From: Leifsonia xyli
Lineage (GTDB): Bacteria; Actinomycetota; Actinomycetes; Actinomycetales; Microbacteriaceae
Length of the DNA stretch: 64,000 nucleotides
Assembly: GCA_003243275.1 (NCBI GenBank)
Contig: QFQR01000003.1
Span: 310,001 to 374,000, forward strand
Reading direction: 5' to 3'
The position numbers and the translations under genes are program-made. The notes below the pieces were generated by a model. It had not been told where the DNA came from. It worked only from the letters and a program-made list of their open reading frames with translations, and ran no database searches. Positions 47,701-55,128 of this stretch are shown in pieces. The first letter of the stretch is position 1, and each line of letters opens with the position of its first letter.

Positions 47701-48226
47701 GCTGCAGCGTTCGGCCGCGAGCGACCGCCGCGCCTGGGACGCCGAGTTCGGCACCGTGCGCGACGTCACGGGACTCGCCGCCGAGCGCAACGCCTTCCGC
47801 TACCGGACTTCGCCCGTGGTGGTGCGGGCGGAGTCCGGTGCGGATCCCGTCGAGGTGGCGCGGGTCGTGCTCGCGGGCCTGGTGAGCGGTTCGCCGGTGG
47901 TGGTGTCGGCGGCGACCGCGTTCTCGCCGTCGGAGGAGGCCGCCCTACGGGCGGGCGGGGTCGAGCTGCGCACCGAGGATGCGGCGGCGTTCCACCGTGC
48001 GGCGGGCGAGCTTCGCGACATCCGCATCCGCCTGCTCGGGGCGCGTGCCGAAGAGCTGCTGACCGCGCTCGGGGGTCGACCGGATGTGGCCGTCTACGAC
48101 GGCCCGGTCACGGAGTCCGGTCGCGTCGAGTTGCTGCCGTTCCTGCGTGAGCAGGCCGTCTCGATCACGGCCCACCGCTTCGGCACCCCGAGTGCCCTCG
48201 TCGACGCCCTCCCGCTCGTCGGGTAG
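44750..48226 (+). CDS. putA: Bifunctional proline dehydrogenase/P5C dehydrogenase
   Basis: 1158 residues. The FAD-dependent proline dehydrogenase barrel (about 45-450) has VSIKVSATVAPHSPW and the RLVKGANLPMER segment. The NAD-dependent glutamate-semialdehyde dehydrogenase (about 500-985) has VVPPWNFPLAIPGGS and AFGHAGQKCSAAS with the catalytic Cys. A ~160-residue C-terminal ALDH-like extension follows, as in long PutA types. No N-terminal DNA-binding domain, so control lies with the divergent LysR gene. GTG 44750 follows CATACT by six bases; the Ala/Ser-rich first 25 residues are unlikely to be conserved. Confidence 0.95.
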   Translation: MTPSKPVAPASVASASAAAASAEEREAMADAVVAQVRRWLEVAAELPVDSSAKNLAGLLQDPDGLDFAVGFVDGVIRPEDTRVAARTFARLAKRPPRFLAWPLRAALRLGGLVAPILPGVVVPIARKVLRGMVAHLVIDANDPGLGRALRGIRERGARPNVNLLGEAVLGAHEANRRLDGTRRLLARDDVDYVSIKVSATVAPHSPWAFDEAVDDIVEALTPLFTQAAEATPAKFVNLDMEEYKDLDLTIAVFQRLLDQPALRDLEAGIVLQAYLPDALGAYLRLRDWARERRAAGGAGIKVRLVKGANLPMERVDASLHDWPLATWHSKQASDTNYKRVLEVALRPENVADVRLGVAGHNLFDLAYARLLAASRGVESAMEIEMLLGMAPAQAEAVRREVGALLLYTPVVAASDFDSAIAYLIRRLEEGASQDNFMSAVFELASSEQLFARERDRFLASLADVDDAVPPPHRVQDRTAAPAPREPTFHNAPDTDPAVAANRGWARAALERSRETQLGAATVAASTIPDAAGVDRVLGTALAASAPWAARGAAERAAILHRAGELLEERRGSFVEIMAAEGGKTVDQSDPEVSEAIDFAHYYAERSLELEQLDGAEFVPAKVTLVVPPWNFPLAIPGGSTLSALASGSAVVFKPARRTARTAAVLAEALWDAGVPREVLQFVVLGESWLGETLIGDERVDQVILTGGYETAELFRTFRPGVKLLAETSGKNSIIVTPSADLDLAVRDVAYSAFGHAGQKCSAASLVILVGSVASSRRFREQLLDAVRSMTVGEAADPASRMGPIIAPADGKLLDALTRLAPGESWLLEPRKLDAEGRMWSPGIKTGVRPGSEFHLTEYFGPVLGIMHAASLDEALALQNAVDYGLTAGLHSLDAGEIAHWVDTVEAGNLYVNRGTTGAIVQRQPFGGWKRSVVGPGAKAGGPNYLLGLGTVRPVPALDADPALDPIAERIVSVFGARGPEVRQTLQRSAASDRRAWDAEFGTVRDVTGLAAERNAFRYRTSPVVVRAESGADPVEVARVVLAGLVSGSPVVVSAATAFSPSEEAALRAGGVELRTEDAAAFHRAAGELRDIRIRLLGARAEELLTALGGRPDVAVYDGPVTESGRVELLPFLREQAVSITAHRFGTPSALVDALPLVG

Positions 48227-48234
48227 CGCGCGGG

Positions 48235-48337
48235 GATCTCGATACACCGCGCTGCGCGCGGCACTCGATCAGCGAGGGGCGGCACTCCCGCCGGTTGAGG
48301 AGCGCGCCGCCGCGCAGCACTCGATCAGCGAGGGGCG
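48235..48337. repeat. Degenerate REP-like repeat cluster
   Basis: Degraded copies of the same family: TCTCGATACACCGCG at 48238 onward and CGCCGGTTGAGGAGCGCG near 48290. A 21-base direct repeat (GCACTCGATCAGCGAGGGGC and one more G) occurs at 48261 and 48317, 56 bp apart. The cluster separates convergent putA and bcp and supplies the last codons of bcp. Confidence 0.65.
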
Positions 48338-48840
48338 GCGAGCCCCAGCCGCTTCCGCAGCATCGCCACGTGGCCCGTCGCCTTGATGTTGTAGAACGCG
48401 CGCTCGATGACGCCCGCCGCGTCGATCACGAACGTCGCCCGGATGACGCCCTGCACCGTCCGTCCGTACAGCTGCTTCTCGCCGAAGGTGCCGTACAGCC
48501 CGTGCGCGATCCGCTCGGGGTCGGCCAGCAGCGGGAAGTCGAGGTGCTCCTCGCGCGCCATCTTCGCGATCGCGGGCACCTCATCCCGCGACACCCCCAC
48601 CACCCGGTACCCCTCAGCCGTGAAGTCGCCGAGCCGGTCGCGGAAGTCGCACGCCTGACCGGTGCACGCGGGCGTTCCGGCCTCGCCGTAGAAGTACAGG
48701 ATGACCTTCCCGCCCCGCAGCCGCGAGAGCGTGAACGGCTCCCCGTGCTGATCGAGGAGGGTGAAGTCGGGGGCGAGCGTGCCCTCCTCGAGTCGGATCG
48801 GGGCGGATGCGGATGCGGGCGTCGGTGCGGATGAAGTCAT
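48325..48840 (-). CDS. bcp: Peroxiredoxin of the Bcp/PrxQ type
   Basis: 171 residues. A thiol peroxidase reducing hydrogen peroxide and organic peroxides in the cytosol. APDFTLLDQHGEPFTLSRL opens the thioredoxin fold. The peroxidatic Cys59 and resolving Cys64 lie in TPACTGQACDFRD; most relatives have PGCT here, so Pro-Ala-Cys is a small variant. GRTVQGVIRATFVIDAAGVI is typical of the C-terminal half. TAGCAT on this strand ends nine bases before the ATG. The gene is divergent from tRNA-Lys. Confidence 0.93.
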   Translation of the reverse strand: MTSSAPTPASASAPIRLEEGTLAPDFTLLDQHGEPFTLSRLRGGKVILYFYGEAGTPACTGQACDFRDRLGDFTAEGYRVVGVSRDEVPAIAKMAREEHLDFPLLADPERIAHGLYGTFGEKQLYGRTVQGVIRATFVIDAAGVIERAFYNIKATGHVAMLRKRLGLAAPR

Positions 48841-48887
48841 GTCGCGGTCATGCTATCTTTGTTCTTCGGCCCGCTCGTTCGGGCCAT

Positions 48888-49506
<619 letters not shown>

Positions 49507-49573
49507 GGGCGATCAAACACTAGGAGGCGGCTGCCGCCGCTGCCGTCGCCTTTCCACAGGCGTCGGACGCCGC

Positions 49574-50320
49574 TCACCCGAGGAAGCCGACCACCGCATC
49601 CGTGATGGCGTCGCGGACGTCGGCGTCGTCGGCATCCTGCGGGCCGTCGACCGGCTGAATGCCGTAGTCGCCGAACTGCGCGTGGCTGGCCCCTGGGATG
49701 GTCGTGAAGACGGTGTCCGCGGGCAGCAGCTGGGCGGCCCCGTCGATCTTCGCGGGGGTGGAGAGCCGGTCGTTGCCGCCCGCGAGGCTGAGCACCGGCA
49801 GCCCGGAGTCCGCGAGGTCGACCGAGCAGTACGAGCCGAACAGCACGAGGGCCGTGACCTCCTCGGTCGCGGCGTACATGCAGGCCCGCACGCCCCCGAG
49901 CGAATGCCCGCCGACGGCCCACCGTGTGACGCCCGGTGCGAGCCCCTCCCAGGCGGCGAGGGGCCGCGTCTCGAGGATCGCGAAGTTGAGGGTGGGGCGG
50001 GCGATCACGACCGTGATGCCGGATGCCGCGACCCCGCTCAGCTTGTCGGCGTACGCCGCCGGGTCGACACGGGCGCCCGCGAGGAACACGAGCCCCTGGT
50101 CTCCGGGGTCCGACGGCGTCAGCACGACCCCGTCGGCCGTCTCGGTGACCGTCACGACGCGTTCGGCATGGGCGAGCGGCGCCTCCTCGGCCATCATGGG
50201 GCTTGCCGCGTAGGCGAGCGCGCCCGCCGACACCGCCACGACCACGACGGCTGCGATCGTGAGCCCTGCGCGGATGCGTTCGCGGCGGCGGGCACGCGGG
50301 GCTCGGGCGGCGGTGCTCAC
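49574..50320 (-). CDS. Membrane-anchored or secreted alpha/beta hydrolase
   Basis: 248 residues. A basic N-terminus and one hydrophobic helix (about 17-40) are followed by an alpha/beta-hydrolase domain. The nucleophile elbow is GGHSLGGVRA, a loop acid is likely in GGNDRLSTPAK, and the histidine is in GASHAQFGDYG. It resembles the dienelactone-hydrolase-like or 'alpha/beta hydrolase' exported family; the substrate is unknown. GTG start with GGGAGG touching it and TATCGT six bases upstream. Divergent from the D-serine-dehydratase-like gene. Confidence 0.85.
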   Translation of the reverse strand: MSTAARAPRARRRERIRAGLTIAAVVVVAVSAGALAYAASPMMAEEAPLAHAERVVTVTETADGVVLTPSDPGDQGLVFLAGARVDPAAYADKLSGVAASGITVVIARPTLNFAILETRPLAAWEGLAPGVTRWAVGGHSLGGVRACMYAATEEVTALVLFGSYCSVDLADSGLPVLSLAGGNDRLSTPAKIDGAAQLLPADTVFTTIPGASHAQFGDYGIQPVDGPQDADDADVRDAITDAVVGFLG

Positions 50321-50326
50321 CCTCCC

Positions 50327-50382
50327 ACGATAGGCAGGTTGACGCCCGCGCCTGCACAGCTCTGGGCGCGGTGCGGGACGAT
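50327..50382. promoter_or_regulatory. Divergent leaderless promoter pair
   Basis: TATCGT on the minus strand (50332-50327) is six bases before GTG 50320, and GACGAT (50377-50382) is six bases before ATG 50389. Confidence 0.5.
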
Positions 50383-50388
50383 AGGCGC

Positions 50389-51768
50389 ATGACCGCATCC
50401 GCTGACGACGCATCCGGCGCGCTCGGGCTCGACCCGGTGCTCGGCGTCGAGCACAAGTCGGTGCCGCCCGCGCTGTGGGGCAGGCGTGCGTCGGAGGTCG
50501 CCGCCGAGGGGCACCCGGTGAGCGCCTTCGCGACGCCGCTGCTCGTGTTCGACCGCGCCGCATCCGACGCCAACGTGCGGGAGCTCATCGCCTGGGCCGC
50601 CGAGCGCGGCCTCGAGCTCGCCCCGCACGGCAAGACGACGATGGCGCCCGTGCTGTGGCGGAGGCTGGTCAACGCCGGATGCTGGGGCATCACGGTCGCG
50701 ACGCCGTGGCAGGCGCAGGTGGCGCGCGCGGCCGGCGTCGACCGCATCCTGCTCGCGAACGAGGTCGTCGACCCGGGCGGCGCCGCGTGGATGGCGGCCG
50801 AGCTCGACGCGCATCCCGAGGTCGAGCTGGCCTGCTGGGTCGACTCGCCCGCCTCGGTTGTGGCGCTCGCGGCGACGGCGGGGGAGCGTCCGATCGACGT
50901 GCTCGTCGAGCTCGGCGGTGCGGGCGGACGGACCGGGGCACGCGGCGTCGAGGCGGCGCTCGCGGTCGCGGATGCCGTGGCCGGCGAGCCGCGGCTGCGC
51001 CTGCGCGGCGTCAGCGGCTACGAGGGCAGCTACGGCTCGGACCGGCGGCCCGAGACGGCCGCGCGGGTGCGGACCTATCTCGCGGAGCTCGCCGAGCTCG
51101 CGACGCGGCTGCTCGACGCTCACGAGCCGCGGGATGCGATCGTCACCGCGGGCGGGTCGACCTGGTTCGACCTCGTGGCCGAGCAGCTCGCCCCGCTCGT
51201 CGGGCGCGCGCGGGTCGTGCTGCGATCGGGCGCGTTCCAGGTGCACGACGACGTGTTCTATCGGGAGACGTCGCCGTTCGGGGGTTTCGATACGCCGCCT
51301 GCGGCGGCTACTCAACCCGCGGGTGTGGGGTCTGCCGGGGCCGCTCGGCCCGCGGGGGTGGGGTCTTCGTCAGCCGCTCAGCCGGCGGCGGTGGGGCCTG
51401 CGGGAGCCTCCGCGCTCCGCGCCTTCGCGCCGGCACTCACCGTCTTCGCGCGCGTCGTGTCGCGGCCCGAGCCCGGGCTCGCGCTGCTCGACGCGGGAAA
51501 GCGCGATGTGCCGAGCGATCTCGACCTTCCCGTCGTGTTGCAGAGGCTCGACGGTCGCGCGCTTCCGGACGCGCGGGTCGTCGCGCTCAACGACCAGCAC
51601 GCCCGCGTCGAACTTCCCGCGGATGCCGCCCTCGCGGTCGGCGAGGTGGTGTTGCTCGGCATCTCGCATCCGTGCACCGCCTTCGACCGTTGGCGCCTCA
51701 TCCCCGAGGTCGACAACGCCCGAGACCCCGATCCGCGCGTGGTGGGTTTCCTCGCAACCGTGTTCTGA
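50389..51768 (+). CDS. D-serine dehydratase/D-threonine aldolase-like PLP enzyme with repeat insertion
   Basis: 459 residues. A fold-type III PLP barrel (Ala racemase N-like) with ELAPHGKTTMAPVLWRRL carrying the PLP lysine near residue 77. The C-terminal D-serine dehydratase domain has ALNDQHARVEL and the metal site GISHPCTAFDRW. Family members cleave or deaminate D-hydroxy amino acids. Residues ~299-338 (GGFDTPPAAATQPAGVGSAG and following Ala/Gly/Pro repeats) are the in-frame translation of a REP-like hairpin and have no place in the fold; they fall in the loop between the two domains. The enzyme may tolerate this linker. GACGAT precedes the ATG by six bases. Confidence 0.88.
   Translation: MTASADDASGALGLDPVLGVEHKSVPPALWGRRASEVAAEGHPVSAFATPLLVFDRAASDANVRELIAWAAERGLELAPHGKTTMAPVLWRRLVNAGCWGITVATPWQAQVARAAGVDRILLANEVVDPGGAAWMAAELDAHPEVELACWVDSPASVVALAATAGERPIDVLVELGGAGGRTGARGVEAALAVADAVAGEPRLRLRGVSGYEGSYGSDRRPETAARVRTYLAELAELATRLLDAHEPRDAIVTAGGSTWFDLVAEQLAPLVGRARVVLRSGAFQVHDDVFYRETSPFGGFDTPPAAATQPAGVGSAGAARPAGVGSSSAAQPAAVGPAGASALRAFAPALTVFARVVSRPEPGLALLDAGKRDVPSDLDLPVVLQRLDGRALPDARVVALNDQHARVELPADAALAVGEVVLLGISHPCTAFDRWRLIPEVDNARDPDPRVVGFLATVF
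51283..51323. repeat. REP-like hairpin inside a coding sequence
   Basis: GGTTTCGATACGCC, a CTGCGG-type stem and GGCTACTCAACC form one complete copy of the hairpin family, read in frame by the surrounding gene. A run of imperfect GGGTGTGGGG-type repeats follows to about 51400. Confidence 0.85.
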
Positions 51769-51854
51769 CTCCGTTCGGGAGGACGACACGCCGCGCGCGA
51801 CGCCGGCCGCCCTCCGCGGCGGCGCGTCATCCTCCCGAACGAAGTGGACGGATG
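51731..51854. repeat. 124-bp direct repeat, copy 1
   Basis: Begins 38 bases before the end of the PLP-enzyme gene and ends 27 bases before the FAD oxidase start. Matches 53228-53351 over 124 bp with six substitutions and no gaps. Contains a 12-bp perfect hairpin stem (CGTTCGGGAGGA, 51772-51783, with 51830-51841). Confidence 0.9.
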
Positions 51855-51880
51855 TCGGAAATCGCCGATAGCGTCACCGC

Positions 51881-53197
51881 ATGACCGACCTCGCCACCCT
51901 CCGCGATGCCACCGATGCCGAGGTGCTGCTGCCCGGCGACCCGGGCTACGAGGCAGTGCGCCCCGCCTACTTCGGGGTGGGCGACCCCGCTGTGATCGTG
52001 CGTCCCGCCACTGCGGAGCAGGTGGCGGATGCGCTGCGCCTCGCCCGCGAACACGGCCTCCCGCTGTCGGTGCGCAGCGGCGGGCACGGCGCGAAGTCGT
52101 TCCCGAACCCGGGCGGTCTCGTCATCGACATGGCCGCGTTCGACGACATCGAGGTGCGTGGCGACGGCACCGTGCGCGTCGGCACCGCCGCCACCTGGGG
52201 CGAGGTCGCCGAGGTGCTCGCGCCGCACGGCCTCGTCATCACCTCGGGCGACACGCGCGACGTCGGCGTCGGCGGCCTCACGCTCGGCGGTGGCATGGGC
52301 TGGCTCGTGCGCGCCGTCGGGCTCACGATCGACGTCCTCGAGTCGGTCGAGCTCGTGACGGTCGAGGGGCGGCAGCTCACGGCGTCCGCGGAGCAGGAGC
52401 CGGAGCTGTTCTGGGCGCTCCGCGGCGGCGGGGGCAACTTCGGGGTCGTGACGCATTTCACCTTCCGCGCGACCGAGCTGCCGGCCATCGTCGGCGGGCG
52501 CATCCAGCTCGCCCTCGACGACCTGCCGGGCACCCTGCGTGCGTGGCGCGACGTCATGCGCGCGGCACCCGATGAGCTGTCGGTCACCTTCCTCGCGCTG
52601 CCCGCGATGGAGCCGGGCGCCGCCCCGACCGCCCAGTTCGCCGCCTGCTACGCGGGCGACGACGAGGCGGCGGGGCTCGCCGCGATCGCACCGCTGCTCG
52701 CCATCCCCGGCGTCACCGCATCCGACGTCGCGCGGCGCCCCTACCTCGACCTCGTCGACGAGGCCATGACCCCGCCACCCGTGCTCCTGGTCGGTGGCAA
52801 CGGCTTCGCCGACCTCGACGACGAGGTGATCGCCGACTACGCCGCGGCGGTCACAGGGTTCGCGGGGCCGACGGTCGCCTCCATCCGCTACCTCGGCGGC
52901 GCGTTCTCGCGCGTCGACCCGGATGCGACGGCCTTCGCCATCCGCGATCGCGAGGTCATGCTGTTCCGCGTCGCGTTCCTCCCGCCGGATGCCGCTCCCG
53001 CGCTCGTCGCCGCCGCGGAGGCGCCCTGGGCGCCCATGGAGGCACGCATCACGAGCACCTACGGCAACTTCGTCGAGAAGGCCGACCCATCACAGCTCCC
53101 GCTGCTCTACCCGCCGGCCACTCTGGAGCGGCTGCGGGCAGTCAAGCGGGCCTTCGACCCCGACAACGTGCTCGCCCGCAACCACAACATCGTGTGA
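51881..53197 (+). CDS. FAD-linked oxidase with BBE domain
   Basis: 438 residues. PCMH-type FAD domain (about 30-200) with the covalent-flavin histidine His69 in VRSGGHGAKSF. The second flavin-linking cysteine of bicovalent enzymes is replaced (SGDTRDVGVGGLTLGGG), so single attachment is expected. The BBE tail ends FDPDNVLARNHNIV. Relatives oxidise sugars, oligosaccharides or alkaloid-like alcohols; the substrate here is unknown. TAGCGT precedes the ATG by six bases and TGGACG by 31-36. The gene is bracketed by the two 124-bp repeats, suggesting insertion or exchange as a unit. Confidence 0.9.
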   Translation: MTDLATLRDATDAEVLLPGDPGYEAVRPAYFGVGDPAVIVRPATAEQVADALRLAREHGLPLSVRSGGHGAKSFPNPGGLVIDMAAFDDIEVRGDGTVRVGTAATWGEVAEVLAPHGLVITSGDTRDVGVGGLTLGGGMGWLVRAVGLTIDVLESVELVTVEGRQLTASAEQEPELFWALRGGGGNFGVVTHFTFRATELPAIVGGRIQLALDDLPGTLRAWRDVMRAAPDELSVTFLALPAMEPGAAPTAQFAACYAGDDEAAGLAAIAPLLAIPGVTASDVARRPYLDLVDEAMTPPPVLLVGGNGFADLDDEVIADYAAAVTGFAGPTVASIRYLGGAFSRVDPDATAFAIRDREVMLFRVAFLPPDAAPALVAAAEAPWAPMEARITSTYGNFVEKADPSQLPLLYPPATLERLRAVKRAFDPDNVLARNHNIV

Positions 53198-53227
53198 GGT
53201 ATGTGGTTGTAGGCCCACCCCTCACCC

Positions 53228-53351
53228 ATCCGCGCGTGGCGGGCCTCCTCGCAACCGTGTTCTGACTCCGTTCGGGAGGACGACACGCCGCGCGGGACCC
53301 CGGCCGCCCTCCGCAGCGGCGCGTCATCCTCCCGAACGAAGTGGACGGATG
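53228..53351. repeat. 124-bp direct repeat, copy 2
   Basis: Second copy after the FAD oxidase gene. Its first bases still spell the end of the upstream PLP enzyme (HPRVAGLLATVF and a stop), so it is a duplicated gene tail plus hairpin and not merely a shared intergenic repeat. Confidence 0.9.
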
Positions 53352-53395
53352 CCGGATGCCGGGTGCCGGCGCGGACCACAACGGGGTGTGATCGG

Positions 53396-54937
53396 TCAGC
53401 GTGACGCGTCCCCCTCGAACACCTCGCCCTCCATGGCGTCGTAGCCCTCCTGTTGCGGGTCGCCGTGGAGCCCGCCCGAGAGGGCGTACTCCTCCTCGGG
53501 CGAGAGCACGAGGCGTTTGCGCCCCCACAGTGCGAAGCCGATCAGGATGAGGATGTAGACGATCGCGATGGCGACGATCGCCGGCTGATACGAGGGGTTC
53601 AGCAGGAATCCGACGAAGATGAGCGCCGCGATGACGGCCGCGACCGTCGCACCTGGCACACCCCACGGGCTGCGGTAGGGACGGTTCGCGTTCGGGAACT
53701 TCCGCCGCAGGATGATGAAGGAGATCATCTGCAGCAGGTACGCGAGCACCGCACCCCACACCGCGATGTTGAGCACGATCGTGCCGGCGACGCCGTTGGA
53801 ACCACCCGCGAGGTCCATCACGACGAGCGCGACGAATCCGAGCACCGCGCCCACGACGAGGGCGACCCACGGGGTCTGGCGCTTGCCGGTGAGCGAGAAG
53901 AACTTCGGGTAGTAGCCGGCCCGTGACAGGGAGTACATGTTGCGTCCGTAGGCGAACATGATGCCCTGCAGTGAGGCGAGCAGGCCGATGAGGGCGAACA
54001 GGCCGAGCACGGCCGCCCAGGTCTCACCGACGATCGCCTTGAAGCCCTCGAGCAGCGGCTCGAGCGAGGGGCCGGTGGCTTCCGCACCGAGCACGCCCGT
54101 GTTGAGGAACAGCACGAGCAGGCCCGTGACGATGAGGGTGCCGCGTGCCCAGAGGCCGGCCCGGGGGATGTCCTTGACCGGATCGTGCGATTCCTCCGCG
54201 GCGAGCGGCAGCTCCTCGATACCGAGGAAGAACCACATCGCGAAGGGCAGTGCGAACAGGATCGGCAGCGGGCCGTTGGGGAGGAAGACCGAGGAGCCCG
54301 CGGCATCCGGGTCGGGCTTCATGTTCCACAGCGAGTCCCAGTTGAACGCACCCGAGAACAGCGCCATCGCCGAGAACAGCAGGATGATCGCGATCGAGAT
54401 GATCGACACCACGATGGCGAACTTGAACGAGATGTTCGCACCGGCCGTGTTGAGCGCGATGAAGAGGATGTAGAGCACCACCCACCAGATCCACATATTC
54501 GCGGACAGGTCGAGGTTGAACAGGATCGTCGTCACGCCGTTCAGATACTGCGCGGAGAAGAACACGATCACCGCGGTCGTGGCGACGTACTCGATCGTCT
54601 CCGCGAGCCCCGTGACGAGACCGCCCCACGGTCCCATCGCGCTGCGCGAGAAGGAGTAGGCACCGCCCGTGTGGGGCATCGCGGACGACATCTCCCCGAT
54701 GGAGAAGATGAGGCCGTAGTACATCGCGACGAGGATCGCGAAGGCGATCAGCATCCCTCCGAAGCCGGCGAAGCCGATGCCGAAGTTCCAGCCCGAGAAG
54801 TCGCCCGAGATGACGGCCGCGACCGCGAGTCCCCAGAGGCCCCAGACCCCGGCCGCCCGCTTGAGCTTGCGCTTCTCGAAGTACTCGGATCCGGCCGACG
54901 TGTAGGTGACGCCGCCCACCTTCTTCTGCTCTGCCAT
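53396..54937 (-). CDS. APC-family amine permease, probably ethanolamine permease
   Basis: 513 residues, twelve membrane helices. GVWGLWGLAVAAVISGDFSG and FSIGEMSSAMPHTGGAYSFS are characteristic of the APC ethanolamine-permease subgroup. The cytosolic C-terminus is acidic. ATG 54937 is preceded by AAGGA. It is divergent from the glutamine-synthetase-like gene, with an AT-rich ~190-bp control region between. With the gamma-glutamyl ligase, hydrolase and aldehyde dehydrogenase it makes a plausible uptake system for ethanolamine or a related amine; exact substrate is inferred. Confidence 0.82.
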   Translation of the reverse strand: MAEQKKVGGVTYTSAGSEYFEKRKLKRAAGVWGLWGLAVAAVISGDFSGWNFGIGFAGFGGMLIAFAILVAMYYGLIFSIGEMSSAMPHTGGAYSFSRSAMGPWGGLVTGLAETIEYVATTAVIVFFSAQYLNGVTTILFNLDLSANMWIWWVVLYILFIALNTAGANISFKFAIVVSIISIAIILLFSAMALFSGAFNWDSLWNMKPDPDAAGSSVFLPNGPLPILFALPFAMWFFLGIEELPLAAEESHDPVKDIPRAGLWARGTLIVTGLLVLFLNTGVLGAEATGPSLEPLLEGFKAIVGETWAAVLGLFALIGLLASLQGIMFAYGRNMYSLSRAGYYPKFFSLTGKRQTPWVALVVGAVLGFVALVVMDLAGGSNGVAGTIVLNIAVWGAVLAYLLQMISFIILRRKFPNANRPYRSPWGVPGATVAAVIAALIFVGFLLNPSYQPAIVAIAIVYILILIGFALWGRKRLVLSPEEEYALSGGLHGDPQQEGYDAMEGEVFEGDASR

Positions 54938-55128
54938 GAGGGTCCTTCCGCAGTGGGGGTATGGACGTGTCGGGACTCCGGCGTCCACGCTTGGGGAAGA
55001 GAATGGCGGCAATTGGTACCTGGTGTCTACCTTTGGATGTAAACATCGTGTGACGCGGTTCGATGGATACACTGCGAGACCTAGGGTGTAATGGTCGGGT
55101 CGAGGGCCGATCCGACGAGGGGAGAGTC
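54938..55128. promoter_or_regulatory. Divergent control region of the amine-catabolism cluster
   Basis: AT-richer than its surroundings. Candidate sites: GGTGTCTACC (55022-55031, inverted GGT/ACC), GGTACC (55015-55020), and TACAC (55068-55072) facing GTGTA (55086-55090). TGTAAT (55087-55092) could be the -10 for the rightward operon. The FadR-type regulator at 59545 is the obvious candidate binder. All inferred. Confidence 0.4.

Noticed and set aside
49574..50563. 329-residue version of the alpha/beta hydrolase
   Set aside because: The extra 81 N-terminal codons are Arg/Pro-rich shadow sequence overlapping the divergent gene; GTG 50320 has promoter and ribosome-site support.
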